Of a DNA stretch of 64,000 bases, positions 29,682-41,482 are shown one piece after another (the stretch's first letter is position 1; the number at the start of each line of letters is the position of its first letter). The stretch is from Ehretia macrophylla (Eukaryota > Streptophyta > Magnoliopsida > Boraginales > Ehretiaceae). The stretch lies in NCBI GenBank assembly GCA_037974665.1, contig CM075783.1, positions 8,110,762 to 8,174,761 on the forward strand, given 5' to 3'. The position numbers and the translations under genes were made by a program. Under the pieces are notes generated by a model. The model was given only the letters and a program-made list of their open reading frames with translations, was not told the DNA's origin and did not search any database.

Positions 29682-31986
29682 TGTCAAGCCCCGACCCGAC
29701 CCTGCAAAAGGCCAAGTCCGGACCCAACACACGGACGGAGTCTCCTCTATACTGCGGATGATCCAAAAACCCTACAATCAACAGCATACACGCGGAAACT
29801 ACAATATTCATTTAAAACAAGACAACTTCCTTTGAAAACATACATTCTTTCATTAACCAACTTGATTTAAACCCAAAATGTCATGCATACTACACAAGTA
29901 CTTATGCCATTAAACAGTTAAAGCCATTAGTATGCAATTCGTTCACTAGTCATTCGAGTACAGTCTTTACAACTTTACAAACTTTCAAGCTTATCTAGTA
30001 CAAGACCATAGAGGCCCCAAAATAGAAACTACATACAAGGACACAAGCCTCAGAATAAAGCGACCACCAAGCAACATGTACATCAAGCATGACCCGCCAC
30101 AAAAGTCTAACAACCAACCACCAGCTAAGCAAAGAAAGTGCAATCAAGGAAACACTTCAACTTGCTCCTCCTCTTCCTCGACCACCTCAATAGGAACAGC
30201 CTCAACTACTCCTGTAAAATATGGTATAGAAAGGGATGAACAAAAACTATTGCTCAGCGAAGGTTAACGGTCTCACGGGTCGGAGGTGAGAGAAGAGTGC
30301 AATGCAAATAGTCAAATAGGTCAATCATAAACACTTAAGAACAACAAGACTAAACCAATCAAAGAAGTCAAGACAAGCATTTTCAGTACTAAGGCAATAA
30401 CCACTAAATCAAAGGATACAATTCACTTTCCACGAGCAACTTCAATTCACGAATCCGATGACGACGTGCCGGCCCAACCACCTTATAACTTCAGTTTGGA
30501 ATACCCCGGAAGTACCAAATCAATCTACAACCCAAATCTTTCTGGGAGGCAACCCAAGCAAGAAAGAGAATAGGAAACGGAGCTAGAATAACCAACCCGA
30601 GGCTACCCAGAGAGGGCCATCACACCCGCCCTGACTCTATGAATACAATACAATATACAATGCAACAATCGAACGATAGAGCCACGTGTGGGAGAATAAC
30701 AAAGTAGGTTACCCTCGCACGCAATAGCAACAATTGATATACATTTCAATCACAATCAACTATAACAAGCATAATAAGCAACAATAAGCATTCTAAAATC
30801 CAAAGCATTATAAAAACCAACAAAACACACAACGGCCCCAACTTCCAAAATGCTACTACTTCCAAACGAGCCACGAGTTTTAGAAACCAACTTCACCACT
30901 CATCCTAGGATACCGTAAGGCACGACTAAAAGCCACAAAACCCTACTTTAACCTAGAATTCCAGCAAAGCCCCGATTTCTCCCTTTGCTCATTTGAACTA
31001 TAGCTACCCTAACCAGACACCCAACCAATGGCATAACCACACCAAAAGTGCTTACATGGCCTCCCGAGATAATACCATCACGCAAAACGAGAAATTGACA
31101 AACTCGACCAAAACGACCCCAACATGAACCAAGACATTTTTCTCCGTTTTTCCATTTTATAACCCAAATAAACCACACATTTAAGCATTCTAGCATAACT
31201 AGCACCTTCCCACATCAACAGAACGCAATACGGAGCAACTTTTACGAAACGAGGGTTTACTATTCATAATTTACTATTCCATTACCAATTTAAATTGCAA
31301 TAGCCAAATTCAACGATAGAAAATGCTAAAAACTTATAAATACATGTTTTACAATCACCAAGGAACATTCTTCAAGCAACAAAGCAGTTAAAATAACGAT
31401 CTACGCATAAATATCAAAAATTAAAGTTTAGATACAACTATTTCAAATGCGCAAATAACGATGCATCCCTCACATTAGCTACTAGAAAATGCTACGAAAA
31501 CAACGTTGAGAGCCCTGAGAACAATCCTAAACAACCCCACGTGAATATTTGAAGATTTGAGTGACAAAACCCTTTTTTTTTTCTTTTCCTCTATGACTCT
31601 CGGCCTTCCCTCTTTTTTTTCAGCTTTTGTTGTTTTATTTTTTTTTATTTCATGCTTATAAAGATGCGAACCTAAATGGTCAAAGGTCAATGGTCCTTAG
31701 CTTGGTCAAAGTTAGCTATTTTGGCATTTTTAAGCTTAAAACAAGGCATAAACTATAATTCTAATAAACTGACAACTAAATACTAAACCACTAAAATACT
31801 AAATACTATAAATACTATTTTCACTATTTGCTGAGGACTAGAAATCATTTTCTAGCTATCTCTCTCGATATGCTATGCACACAGCGACGATGAACTAATG
31901 ACATTTAAATATCACAAAATATAAGAAAAATATAATTTCCAAAAAAAGAAATAGAAAAATTTCATGTTCCGGGCTCGGGTATTACA
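29682..31986 (-). mobile_element. Solo LTR-f (Tekay-like gypsy) inside copia-1
   Basis: On the plus strand it starts TGTCAAGCCCCG and ends GGGTATTACA, 2305 bases. The target duplication TGTTG lies at 29677-29681 and 31987-31991 and is exact. It is a related but distinct LTR family, with a different 3' end and body, and has no internal region. Confidence 0.94.
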
Positions 31987-31991
31987 TGTTG

Positions 31992-33327
31992 CATTAACTA
32001 AGGACAATTTGTTTGTATGTCTTCTAGACATATTTTGTATTTTGAGGATTGTACCTAATGTTGTTAGAGAAATAGTGTCTATTCCTAAAGCTTGAAAAAT
32101 GAAATTATGAATTTTCTTTTATTGACAATATATGTTAAATTCGTTATTGTAATCAACGTATGTTGTTAAAGGCATTTTGGTGGTCTTTATTATCTTAATG
32201 TGGACAAAAGAATGTATTGCAAATATATTGTTGACTGTTATGACCATATACCAAAAATATTTTGAGATGACTCTTGTAATCCAAATCAATTGTAGTCTCT
32301 ATATGACTAGGTTATTCTAGTAGTGAGATGATGGTTAGGTTGATTTCTGTATCAACTTATGTATCTTATTTATTATAAAGGTAACCAAGTTACCCCTTGT
32401 GTGTCAAATGATTAAAGCTATTAGATTATTTGGATTAGTACATATTGATGTATGTTGGGCTTTTTGTGAATTGGATCGAGCAGATTTTCTCTTTTTGATA
32501 ACCTCACTCATAATTGTCATGGTAAGGTTATGTGTCCTTGTTGAAGTACGAGCTGAAGCTTTTTGAAAAGTTCAAAGAGTCTTAGACTGAAGTAGAAAAA
32601 CTATATAAGAAAGAGTATTAATGCCCTATGATAGGATCGTGAAGGTAAAATACTTAAGTACTATGTTGTTGAGTATCTCAAATCTTTTGGTATTGTATCA
32701 CAATTAACAATGCCCGTACCACCATTAAATAAGGTTTCTTGGTGAAGAGATTGTGTTTTGTTGGACTTAGTACATAAGTTGATTAGTTCAACTAATTATT
32801 CTATTTATTTGTGAGTTATACTTTCCTTATTTTAATTTTCTGTTGAATAAAAAGTTCCTGCTATTGCTATTCCTAGAACTTTATATATACATGATATGAG
32901 TTGGAAAGCAACCAAATATTAAATGTGTTAATTTTTGAATTATCCTGTTTTTATTGAAAAGTTCTATAAGGACAAGTGGGAGCTTAGGTTGAATAAAGGT
33001 AATTTTGTGGTATATCCTTGTCTTATAGGATATGATTTCTATTTTAAGGATGAAGGTGTATTAGTCAATTAAAATGTAATATTTCTTGAAGAAAATATTT
33101 TGTTCAAGAAGACATTGTATTCTAAGAAAATAAAAATTGAGGAATTGTCCTCTAAGATACAAAATCACCTAAACCTAAGTATTGAATTTATTCAATTCGA
33201 TCTGGAATGTGTCATCACACAAGATCTTTATAAATCTAGTAGTGTATCTCATCATCTAAAAGAATATAGGGATATCTTCTTTAGGATGCACAAAATTTAT
33301 TTGTGTCTTTGAGATAATGATCATTTT
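31992..33327 (+). pseudogene. copia-1 integrase region (fossil)
   Basis: Words from a copia integrase core and its C-terminal part are visible: LVHIDVCWAF near 32433, IVSQL-like near 32695, and a block near 33000-33090 resembling the copia VGYP/FLEE segment. It is broken, with many breaks, and about 11.4 kb of inserted DNA separates it from reverse transcriptase. Confidence 0.68.
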
Positions 33328-34040
33328 GATGATGTCACGCCCTAACCCAGCCCTACCTAGAACCAAGTCCGGACGCGACGGAACACGGACATTATAACAC
33401 ATGTACAATTCCATATTTAACAAATAATAGAGGTTACACAACAAAACAACCTAGAGGTCCTGCTTTATACATGGGCGTAAAAGATACATTGTTTCAACAT
33501 AATGTAACAAAGGTCTAGCATAATGTACATGTTCAAAATAAACTTCCATATTTATAACACAAGTCATCTAGACTTCAAAATAGACAACTATATTACATGA
33601 GCAAAAGAGTATTTCATTACAACCTAAACTACACAATTTACATTAAACAACATTTACAACATCCATAGCAAGACCAAGCATGACAATCACTTTCAATCTG
33701 CTTGGGGCTCGATCTCGACCTCACCTGAAATATTTATAAAATAGGGTAAGCTAAACTAGCTCAGTGAGGGGGTGAACAGGAAGGTTTTGGAAAAAATTAA
33801 CATTAAAACATGTTGAAAATATGCATTTGAAACAATGTATAAACATTAAGCATTTAAGCACAATAAACTCAAATAGGCACTTTATAAACATTAGACACTT
33901 AAATTTATTTGACTCAAGAAACATTAAAGTTTTATGACCATTCAAAAGGATATGCTAAACATTGTTGATGCCGCTCCTTACATCACCATCACGAACTCTA
34001 CTATACCACTTATCACTTCCGATAACGATAGAGGGAATAG

Positions 34041-34580
34041 GACCATGGTTGTCATGCTAATACACAAGCAAGCCTGATGCCACTTGGAGTGACACGATGC
34101 TACCAAGCCTCACTTTACATTCACATTCAAGACCATGGTAGTCATGGCAATACACCGGCTAGCCCGATGCCGCCCGGAGTGACACAACGCTACCATGTCT
34201 CGCTTATTATTCACATTCAAGACCATGGTAGTCATGCCAATACATCGGCAATCCCGATGCCGCTCGGGGTGACACAACGCTACTATGTCTCGCTTTACAT
34301 TCACATTCAAGACCATAGTAGTCATGCCAATACACCGGCAAACTCTATGCCGCCCGGAGTAACACAACGCTACTATGCCTCGCTTATCATTCATATTCAA
34401 GACCATGGTAGTCATGCCAATATACAATTAAGCCCAATGTCATTCGGAGTGACACGACACTACCATGTCTCGCTTTACATTCATATTCAAGACCATGGTA
34501 GTCATGCCAATACACTAGCAAGCCCTATGCCACTCGGAGTGACACGACGCTACCATGCCCCAGTAAAAGGCTGCAACCCT
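34041..34580. repeat. Six-unit 90-base tandem repeat in LTR-g
   Basis: The word GACCAT(G/A)GT(A/T) recurs at 34041, 34131, 34221, 34311, 34401 and 34491, an exact 90-base period. Since 90 is a multiple of three, open frames run through the array on both strands, but they are not genes. Each unit resembles a single-copy module in other Tekay-like LTRs here (near 9370-9430, 26480-26530 and 59715-59790). Confidence 0.93.
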
Positions 34581-35037
34581 TTCGATCATTCGCATTCAAT
34601 CACATAATCACGCATTCACGTCACTTTGAGAGGACAACAAAGTAGGTTGCCCCTCAACCATTAACAAACATTTAACAATTTCATTCCATTCAATAACATA
34701 TTTAGTAGGTGACAAAGTAAGTCACCATACCACTTGAACACTTTAAAACATTTAACCAATTTCAATAGCACTTACCATTTCTACAAATTGACCACATTAT
34801 CACTAGATTGTACATAAATTTACAACATTTAACCAATACTTAACCAACTTATAAAGCAATATAAATGCACAATCTTAGCCCAACCAACATATTAGCCAAC
34901 TATAATGCAATATAAGTGTACAACATTAGTATAACCAAGCACAGAATAAGGTTAACAAGCAAGATACAAAATTTACACCTTTGTTGGAATTTTCGGCCAA
35001 ACCATTTTGCTTCTAAGCCATGAAAACATGGACCCAT

Positions 35038-35039
<2 letters not shown>

Positions 35040-35079
<40 letters not shown>
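35040..35079. repeat. (TA)n tract, left junction of EPRV copy B
   Basis: Twenty TA units separate LTR-g sequence from the viral promoter region. Together with the tract at 43666-43740 it brackets the viral insert. Confidence 0.92.
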
Positions 35080-35082
<3 letters not shown>

Positions 35083-35140
35083 GCAGACATGATCATCAAG
35101 TCACGACAAAACAGGATTCGGCCACAGTAAAAGCCGACCA

Positions 35141-35252
35141 CTATTCATGAATAGTAAAAATCACTTTTTACTGTTCACTTTAAGAAAAGTTACTTTTGAC
35201 TTTTCTTTTACCCTTTTTACTTTTCTTTTTCAGATTCGATATCCTATATAAG
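35141..35252 (+). promoter_or_regulatory. Pregenomic RNA promoter of EPRV copy B
   Basis: TATA box CTATATAAG lies at 35244-35252. The palindrome CTATTCATGAATAG at 35141-35154 and the following A/T-rich block are shared with copy A. Transcription would start near 35275-35285 and give a leader of about 430 bases, in the range of caulimovirid leaders. Confidence 0.65.
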
Positions 35253-35501
35253 ACAGAGTCTGTCTCATTACATAGGATCGGGATTTGAACCGAATTTTAC
35301 ACATTACATAGAATTCGAATTTTCTTTTTCATACAACCAACAGTGTAGCCCTACTTCCGACTACAGTTAATAGCAAGTAAGAGACATTGTCTCCTTTCAT
35401 CTTCATCTTTATTGCCTTTCCTATTCTTTATCTGTCTATTGTTTATGTTTATTCCGCTTTCTGTTATGGCTTTGTTTATCTTGGTCGTCCTGGTTCCTTT
35501 C

Positions 35502-35513
35502 TGGTATCAGAGC
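35502..35513 (+). other. Minus-strand primer site (tRNA-Met) of EPRV copy B
   Basis: TGGTATCAGAGC is an exact complement of the initiator tRNA-Met 3' end. Caulimovirids use it to prime reverse transcription and it marks map position one of the viral genome. Confidence 0.9.
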
Positions 35514-35539
35514 CAGAGTAACTAGGTTGTTAGTCTTGT

Positions 35540-35695
35540 CCAACTTACCTGTATCGACAACTTACCTTTGCCGCGATAGGTCGTGATAGGGTTAGGGAGT
35601 AAGTAAGACCCGAGGTAGGGCAGTGGGCTCCAGGTTTCCCTTGTAGGCGTCGTTGGCTCGAAGATAGTAAGTCGGTTCGCAGATAGTAAGGGCAG
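35540..35695 (+). repeat. Leader segment with paired CTTAC and GTAAG words, copy 1
   Basis: AACTTACCT occurs twice (near 35543 and 35560) and AGATAGTAAG occurs twice (near 35662 and 35682). A diverged copy with the same order lies at 43188-43355. CTTAC can pair with GTAAG, so the segment could close a leader stem; caulimovirid leaders are known to fold into long hairpins used for ribosome shunting. Confidence 0.6.
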
Positions 35696-35714
35696 GATTA
35701 GTAACACAGTTATA

Positions 35715-37010
35715 ATGGCATCTAGTAGCAGTAATGCATCAGTAGGATCAGATAACAACACTATAGCGAAAACAGAACAGACATGGACAGTAGGAGAGTT
35801 AAGTAATTGGAAACCTCCTAAGATGAAAATAGAAGAGATTTACAGAAAAAGTCATTTCGACTTCAGATCTCTACTTACTATTAAATGTAAGGAAGTAGTT
35901 GTGCCACTGACCAGTGACCAACAAAGTATCAGACTTTTCTCCCAGAAAAGTATAGACAAAGCCATTAGAAACGGCTATAGGTTTCTACATATTGGCCATG
36001 TGCAAGTCGCACTTAAGCCTCTAATCAGAGAAGGACTAGATACCAGTGTATATCTAGCTCTTAGAGATTGTAGGTTACTCAGATACAATGATTCACTACT
36101 AGGTTTAGTAGAAACGAGTCTTTGTAATGGACCTATTTTCTTTAATTGTTTTCCAGATCATACCATATCGCTTACATGTCCTCATATCATGAAAGCTTTA
36201 CAGTTAGACATTAAGACGCATAACTATTATGTTGATTGTGGTACACATGCATATGAAGTTATTTATCGTCTTAATTATAAATTAATGACCACAGGATTAA
36301 ATCCTAGATCCATAACTAGACACCGTCCTAAAGGTGAAACTATCCTTTGGAACATGGACAGAAACAGATCAATAGTTAACATACCCAGAACAATCATGTG
36401 GAACGAAGTTTCACTTCCAGATAGGTGGGATATTGAAAATGCCACTAAACCAGTTGTTCAGGACCAGAATGTCCAGAACTCCAGAATAGAACAAATCATC
36501 CAGTACGATGATGGTACTGTTTCCATTAAGATAGATAGAGGAAATAGAGGATCAGTTTTATCCCGTTCAGCCTCTAGTGTCTCCAGGATCAGTATTTCAG
36601 ACCCTACCCCAGGATTTGTTGACCTTTCGTCAATCAATAGAACTCAGACTCAATCTGTTCCCATAGGAATTAGAATTGAAGAACAGACTGCTCGACCAAT
36701 CTATCCAGAATTTGGACTAACAGATACATCATCTGTTGACTTCAATCCTTCAGTTTCAGACTTCGGTGTCAATGTTTTATCTGAAGTCTTTGAACAAGAT
36801 GTTCAGGGATTAAAAGATGAATTCATGTCAGAAGAAAATAAACAGATTAGAGAATGGTATTTTGAAAACCATAACAATGACCAATTAGCAGAATTGAAAA
36901 GCCAATGGCTTCAATACCTGCAACTTGTTAGGTTAAATGTGCCATTTTTTATGTGGTTCAGACATAGGAACAAACCTATGAATATAAATGTTCTCAGTGC
37001 AAGAACAAGA
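35715..37010 (+). pseudogene. Movement protein region of EPRV copy B (30K superfamily)
   Basis: In caulimovirids this protein forms tubules through plasmodesmata. The region reads as a caulimovirid 30K movement protein: a core with YLALRDCRLL and the LLGLVETSL, GPIFFNCFPD series near residues 113-150, the usual caulimovirid signature. The N-terminus is Ser/Asn-rich. It is the first gene after the leader. It belongs to a fossil and has few breaks. Confidence 0.82.
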
Positions 37011-37019
37011 AAATAGAAT

Positions 37020-38640
37020 TTACCTAATTCCACAAAAGTCATTGATTCGGAGCACCCTCCATTTCAACATACACAGATTCCTGTAACAGATGGAACTGTA
37101 GATCTTAAACCAGTTATTATTGCTTCAGAACAACCAGAATTAAAAGACATAGCCCAACAAAATAATTGGACTAATCTTTCAGTTGTTACATTGCAAAAAC
37201 AGATTCAGAATATCGAAGATATTCTTGAAAAACAAAATACAATCCCAGAAACTTCCATTAAGACTGTTGAATCAAAACAGAAGTCAACTGAACAGACCAC
37301 TGTTGCATTGACAAAACCATTTGATTCACTTAAATTAACCAGTTCTAAGGTTAAACCAGAATCCCCGATCAAGGTTTTACCTTTTAAAATATCAAAATAT
37401 ATTCCAAAATTGGAATCTACAGAAGAGAAGAATACCAAGCTTCTTCAGGAACTGATTTCCAGAACCAAGAAATCAGAACCTTCATCCAGCCAAATGACTC
37501 TTCAAACATTAAAAAAGTCAGACAGTAATTCTGACTCAGATTCCTCATCTTCACAGAATTCCGGGAGGGATAAAGTTAACCATCTCAATAGAATTTCTTT
37601 TCCAGAAACAAAGAATTTCTATCCCAGACCCTCACCTCCAGATCTTCAATTTGAAGAATCACATCCTCAAAGATCTTTTTCAGGATCGCAGATCTATGAA
37701 TGGAACATAGATGGGATGTCAGAATATCAGATTCTCAATGTTACCAAACAGATGATCATAATCGGTAACATTTACAAACAAGCTGTTACTGAGAGAGCAG
37801 CAACCAGAAACATCATTCTTAGCTTCAATGGTCAGCTAAAAGGATGGTGGGATGACCACCTCAGTGAAGCTACCAAAGAAGGCATTCTTAACATGGTGAA
37901 AACCAATGAGAATGGAGAACCTGTTCTCAATCAGAATGGTCAGACAGAGTCTTGTGCTCTATCTGCACTTGTCTTCGATATCACCTACCATTTCATAGGT
38001 GATCCCACAGTCTATCAAGAAAGAACATCTGAAATCCTTCAGAACCTCAGATGTAGAACACTCCAAGACTTCCGATGGTATAAGGATGTCTTCCTCAGTA
38101 AATTATACCAAAGAGCTGATAACAACGCCAGTTATTGGAAAGAAAGGTTCCTTTGTGGACTTCCAAAATTGTTCGCTCAGCAAGTGAGAGATTCACTCTC
38201 AACAGATTATCCCAGTTTAGACTATGATCTTATGACATATGGTGACATCATTTCCCATATTAATAAGACAGCTTTAAAGCTTTGCACTGACCTCCGTCTC
38301 AAAGCTCAGTTAAAGAAACAGTCTAACAGAAAAGAATTAGGAAATTGGTGTGAACAGTATGGCATGGAAAGAATTAAACCACCCCATACTCAGAAAACAC
38401 ATAAGTCCAGAATCTCCTCCAGAAAATATAAAAGTCACTTCAAGTCCATTGGACAGAAGTATAACCAGAAGTATGGCAACAAACCATACACTTCTCACAA
38501 AAAGAAACATTACCAGAGGTTTCCACGAAGAAATTGGAAATATCAAAAAGATATTAAAAAAGAACAGAAATCCATAGGATGCTTCAAATGTGGTAAATCA
38601 TGACATTTTGCTAAAGATTGTAGAATCAGATCACTAATTC
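37020..38640 (+). pseudogene. Coat protein region of EPRV copy B
   Basis: A Ser/Lys-rich and acidic N-terminal part is followed by a caulimovirid capsid core (W-rich block near 37690-38150, then LDYDLMTYGDIISHINK near 38218) and a basic tail with a CCHC-type zinc knuckle start (CFKCGK) near 38582. These bind and package viral nucleic acid. Copy A retains only the second half. Confidence 0.82.
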
Positions 38641-38699
38641 AATCATTAGAATTAGATGAAACTACAAAGAGCAAAATCATCCAGTCCATAGATGATCTT

Positions 38700-39865
38700 G
38701 AATCATCATCCAGTTCTTCTTCAGAATACTCAGATGAAAATAACATTAATCAGATTGGATTAGACAACTACTATTCCAGTAGTTCTTCCAACTCTATTCA
38801 AGAATGTGCTTGTCCCAGTAAAGGAGCATGTTTTTGTCAGAAAGGATTAAATGTCCTCACAGACTCTCATAGTCTTATGATCGATATGATCTGTAAGATC
38901 AATAATCCAGAAGAAAAGCAAGCTTATCTTCTCAGACTCAAAGACATTATGGACCAGAAAGAGGATGAAAAACCTCAATCCATTCTTACCCAGAATAACA
39001 TCAAGAATACCAATTATTCTGATGTTCTCAGTTACTTTCAGAAGAGAAAAACCCAACCAGTAGGTATCTCTGATCTCCAGCATGAGATTAAACTGTTAAA
39101 AACAGAAATTCAGCAACTTAGACAAGAGTATAGGCATGAGATTAGTGATCTCAGATTAGATCATGAACACCTCCAACAGGATGTCCAACTCTTACAGATA
39201 GAATCCTTAGAACGTCAAGAACATCTTTCTCAGAATGATGAACTTGATAAGCAGACCCAGATTGCCTTAGGCAAACTAAAGGAAGGAGAAGGTACCTCCA
39301 AACCCACAGAGGATTATCTCAATCTTCTTAACCAGATCACCTACCAGAAATGGTATGTTCAGTTAACCATCAAGGTTAATGATTTCAAATTTGAAACCAT
39401 TGCCTTATTAGACTCAGGTGCAGATATGAATTGCATCCAAGAAGGTCTAATTCCTTCCAGATATTTCGAGAAAACCAGAGAGAAGCTTTCTACAGCTGAC
39501 TCCACCAGACTTCATATCCAGTACAAATTACCTAATGCACATGTTTGCAATCAAGGTATTTGTTTTCCTACCAGCTTTGTGCTGATAAAACAGTTAAATT
39601 CCCAAGTTATTCTCGGGAATCCATTCCTCCAACAGTTATTTCCCATGACTGTTACAGAACAAGGTATATCTACCAATGTGTTAGGTAAACCTATCCTTTT
39701 TGAGTTTTATTTCCCTTCTCAGCGAAGAGATATTAACTCAATCCAACAGAAAGAAAACCAAATTAGTTTTCTTAAACAGGATATCAAAACCCTCAGAATT
39801 GATGAGCAAATTGCTAATCAGCAAAAGGCTATCAATGAATTCCAGACCAAACTTGAAAAATAAGT
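38700..39865 (+). pseudogene. Coiled-coil linker and aspartic protease region of EPRV copy B
   Basis: An acidic, Ser-rich linker with a CPSKGACFC-like cysteine cluster (near 38811-38840) leads into a predicted coiled coil of Leu/Gln/Glu heptads (about 39080-39270). A retropepsin-like protease follows with ALLDSGADMNC near 39403 and VILGNPFL near 39606. It would process the viral polyprotein. Confidence 0.82.
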
Positions 39866-39869
39866 TTGT

Positions 39870-41252
39870 TCAGAACTTCCTACGGCCTTTTGGGCTCGTA
39901 AGAAACATTCTGTCTCTCTCCCATATGAGAAGGACTTTTCAGAACAGAATATTCCTACCAGGGCTCGGCCCATTCAGATGAATCAGGAATATCTCTCTCT
40001 TTGTAAAAAAGAGATCCAGAGTTTATTAGATAAGAAGCTAATCAGACCTAGCAAAAGCCCATGGTCTTGTGCGGCCTTCTATGTTAATAAACATGCAGAA
40101 CAGGAACAAGGTGTCCCTCGTTTAGTCATCAATTACAAGCCCTTGAACAAGGTCTTGCAATGGATCAGATATCCATTACCCAACAAGAATGATCTCCTTA
40201 AGAGATTAAACCAGGCCCATGTCTTCAGTAAATTTGACATGAAATCAGGATTTTGGCAGATCCAAGTTAATGAATCAGAAAGGTATAAAACAGCATTCAC
40301 CGTTCCATTTGGACAATATGAGTGGAATGTTATGCCTTTTGGGCTTAAGAATGCACCTTCAGAATTCCAGAATATCATGAATCAGATTTTTAATCAGTTT
40401 ACAGATTTTACAATTGTTTACATTGATGATGTTTTAGTCTTCAGTAATGACATTCATCAACATTGGAAACATTTGCATATTTTCTTTAAAGTTATTAAAG
40501 AAAACGGTCTTGTGGTTTCTGCACCCAAGATTAGACTTTTTCAGACCAAAATTAGGTTTCTTGGTAATATGATTTCTTTCGGGAAAATCACCCCAATCCA
40601 AAGAACACTTGATTTTGCAGAAAAATTCCCAGACATTCTGCGTGAGAAAACACAGTTACAAAGATTTTTAGGATCTTTAAACTATGTTGCAGATTTTTAC
40701 CCAGGCATCAGACAGTTATGTAAACCTCTTTTTGAACGTCTTAAAAAGAATCCTCCAGCTTGGACTAATGTTCACACAAACGCTGTTAAGGAGATTAAGC
40801 GTCAGGTTAGAGTTTTACCAGTTTTGACTTTATGTCAACCAGATACTCCAAAGATAGTTCAGACAGATGCTTCTGAATTAGGATTTGGTGGTATACTATT
40901 ACAGATTTTAGAAGGAAAAGAACACATTGTTCGTTTCCATTCAGGAACATGGGATAAAGCCCAACAGAACTATTCAACAGTTAAAAAAGAAATTTTGTCC
41001 ATTGTCAAATGCATTTCAAAATTTCAAGATGACTTGTTGAACCAGAAATTCTTAGTACGTGTTGACTGCAAGTCAGCAAAAGATGTGCTTACTAAGGATG
41101 TAAAAAACATTGCATCTAAACAGATTTTTGCCAAATGGCAGGCAATCCTGTCAATTTTTGATTTTGAGATTCAGTACATCAAGGGAGAGGATAACTCCAT
41201 CCCTGATTTCTTAACCAGAGAATTTCTGACAGGCCACGTGCCTATCACATAG
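39870..41252 (+). pseudogene. Reverse transcriptase and RNase H region of EPRV copy B
   Basis: The reverse transcriptase shows KFDMKSGFWQI, MPFGLKNAPSEFQ, IVYIDDVLVFS and the NGLVVSAPKI block. The RNase H part shows QTDASELGFGG, NYSTVKKEILSI and RVDCKSAKDV. Together they copy the pregenomic RNA into DNA. No integrase follows, which separates this from Ty3/gypsy elements. Confidence 0.9.
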
Positions 41253-41482
41253 GATTCCTTCGGGAATACCTTTTCATTTTGTTTTCTTTTACAGATCACA
41301 GAAGCGGACACCAAGAATCAAACTAATTGATTCAGATGGATTGTTTCAAGTCCACCGCAATTAAGTAGATTGAAACACAGATTCAGATCCAGAAGCGTAA
41401 TTGATAATTGTTTCAATTCCGTAATTTTCCTATATATTGTTGCTAACCATTCTGCAGGATCATCATCTCCTCGCAATTAGCA

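Noticed and set aside
34041-34580. Evenly spaced repeats that could suggest a CRISPR array
   Set aside because: Whole 90-base units repeat with no unique spacers, in a plant LTR; it is an ordinary tandem repeat.
34077-34607. A 176-codon open frame on the plus strand, and a 105-codon one on the minus strand (34110-34427)
   Set aside because: Both run through the 90-base tandem repeat of LTR-g. A period divisible by three keeps frames open without selection.
35502-35513. TGGTATCAGAGC and similar words (also 24761 and 60601) as tRNA pieces
   Set aside because: They are primer-binding sites complementary to initiator tRNA-Met, and no tRNA fold surrounds them. I found no tRNA or rRNA genes in the window.
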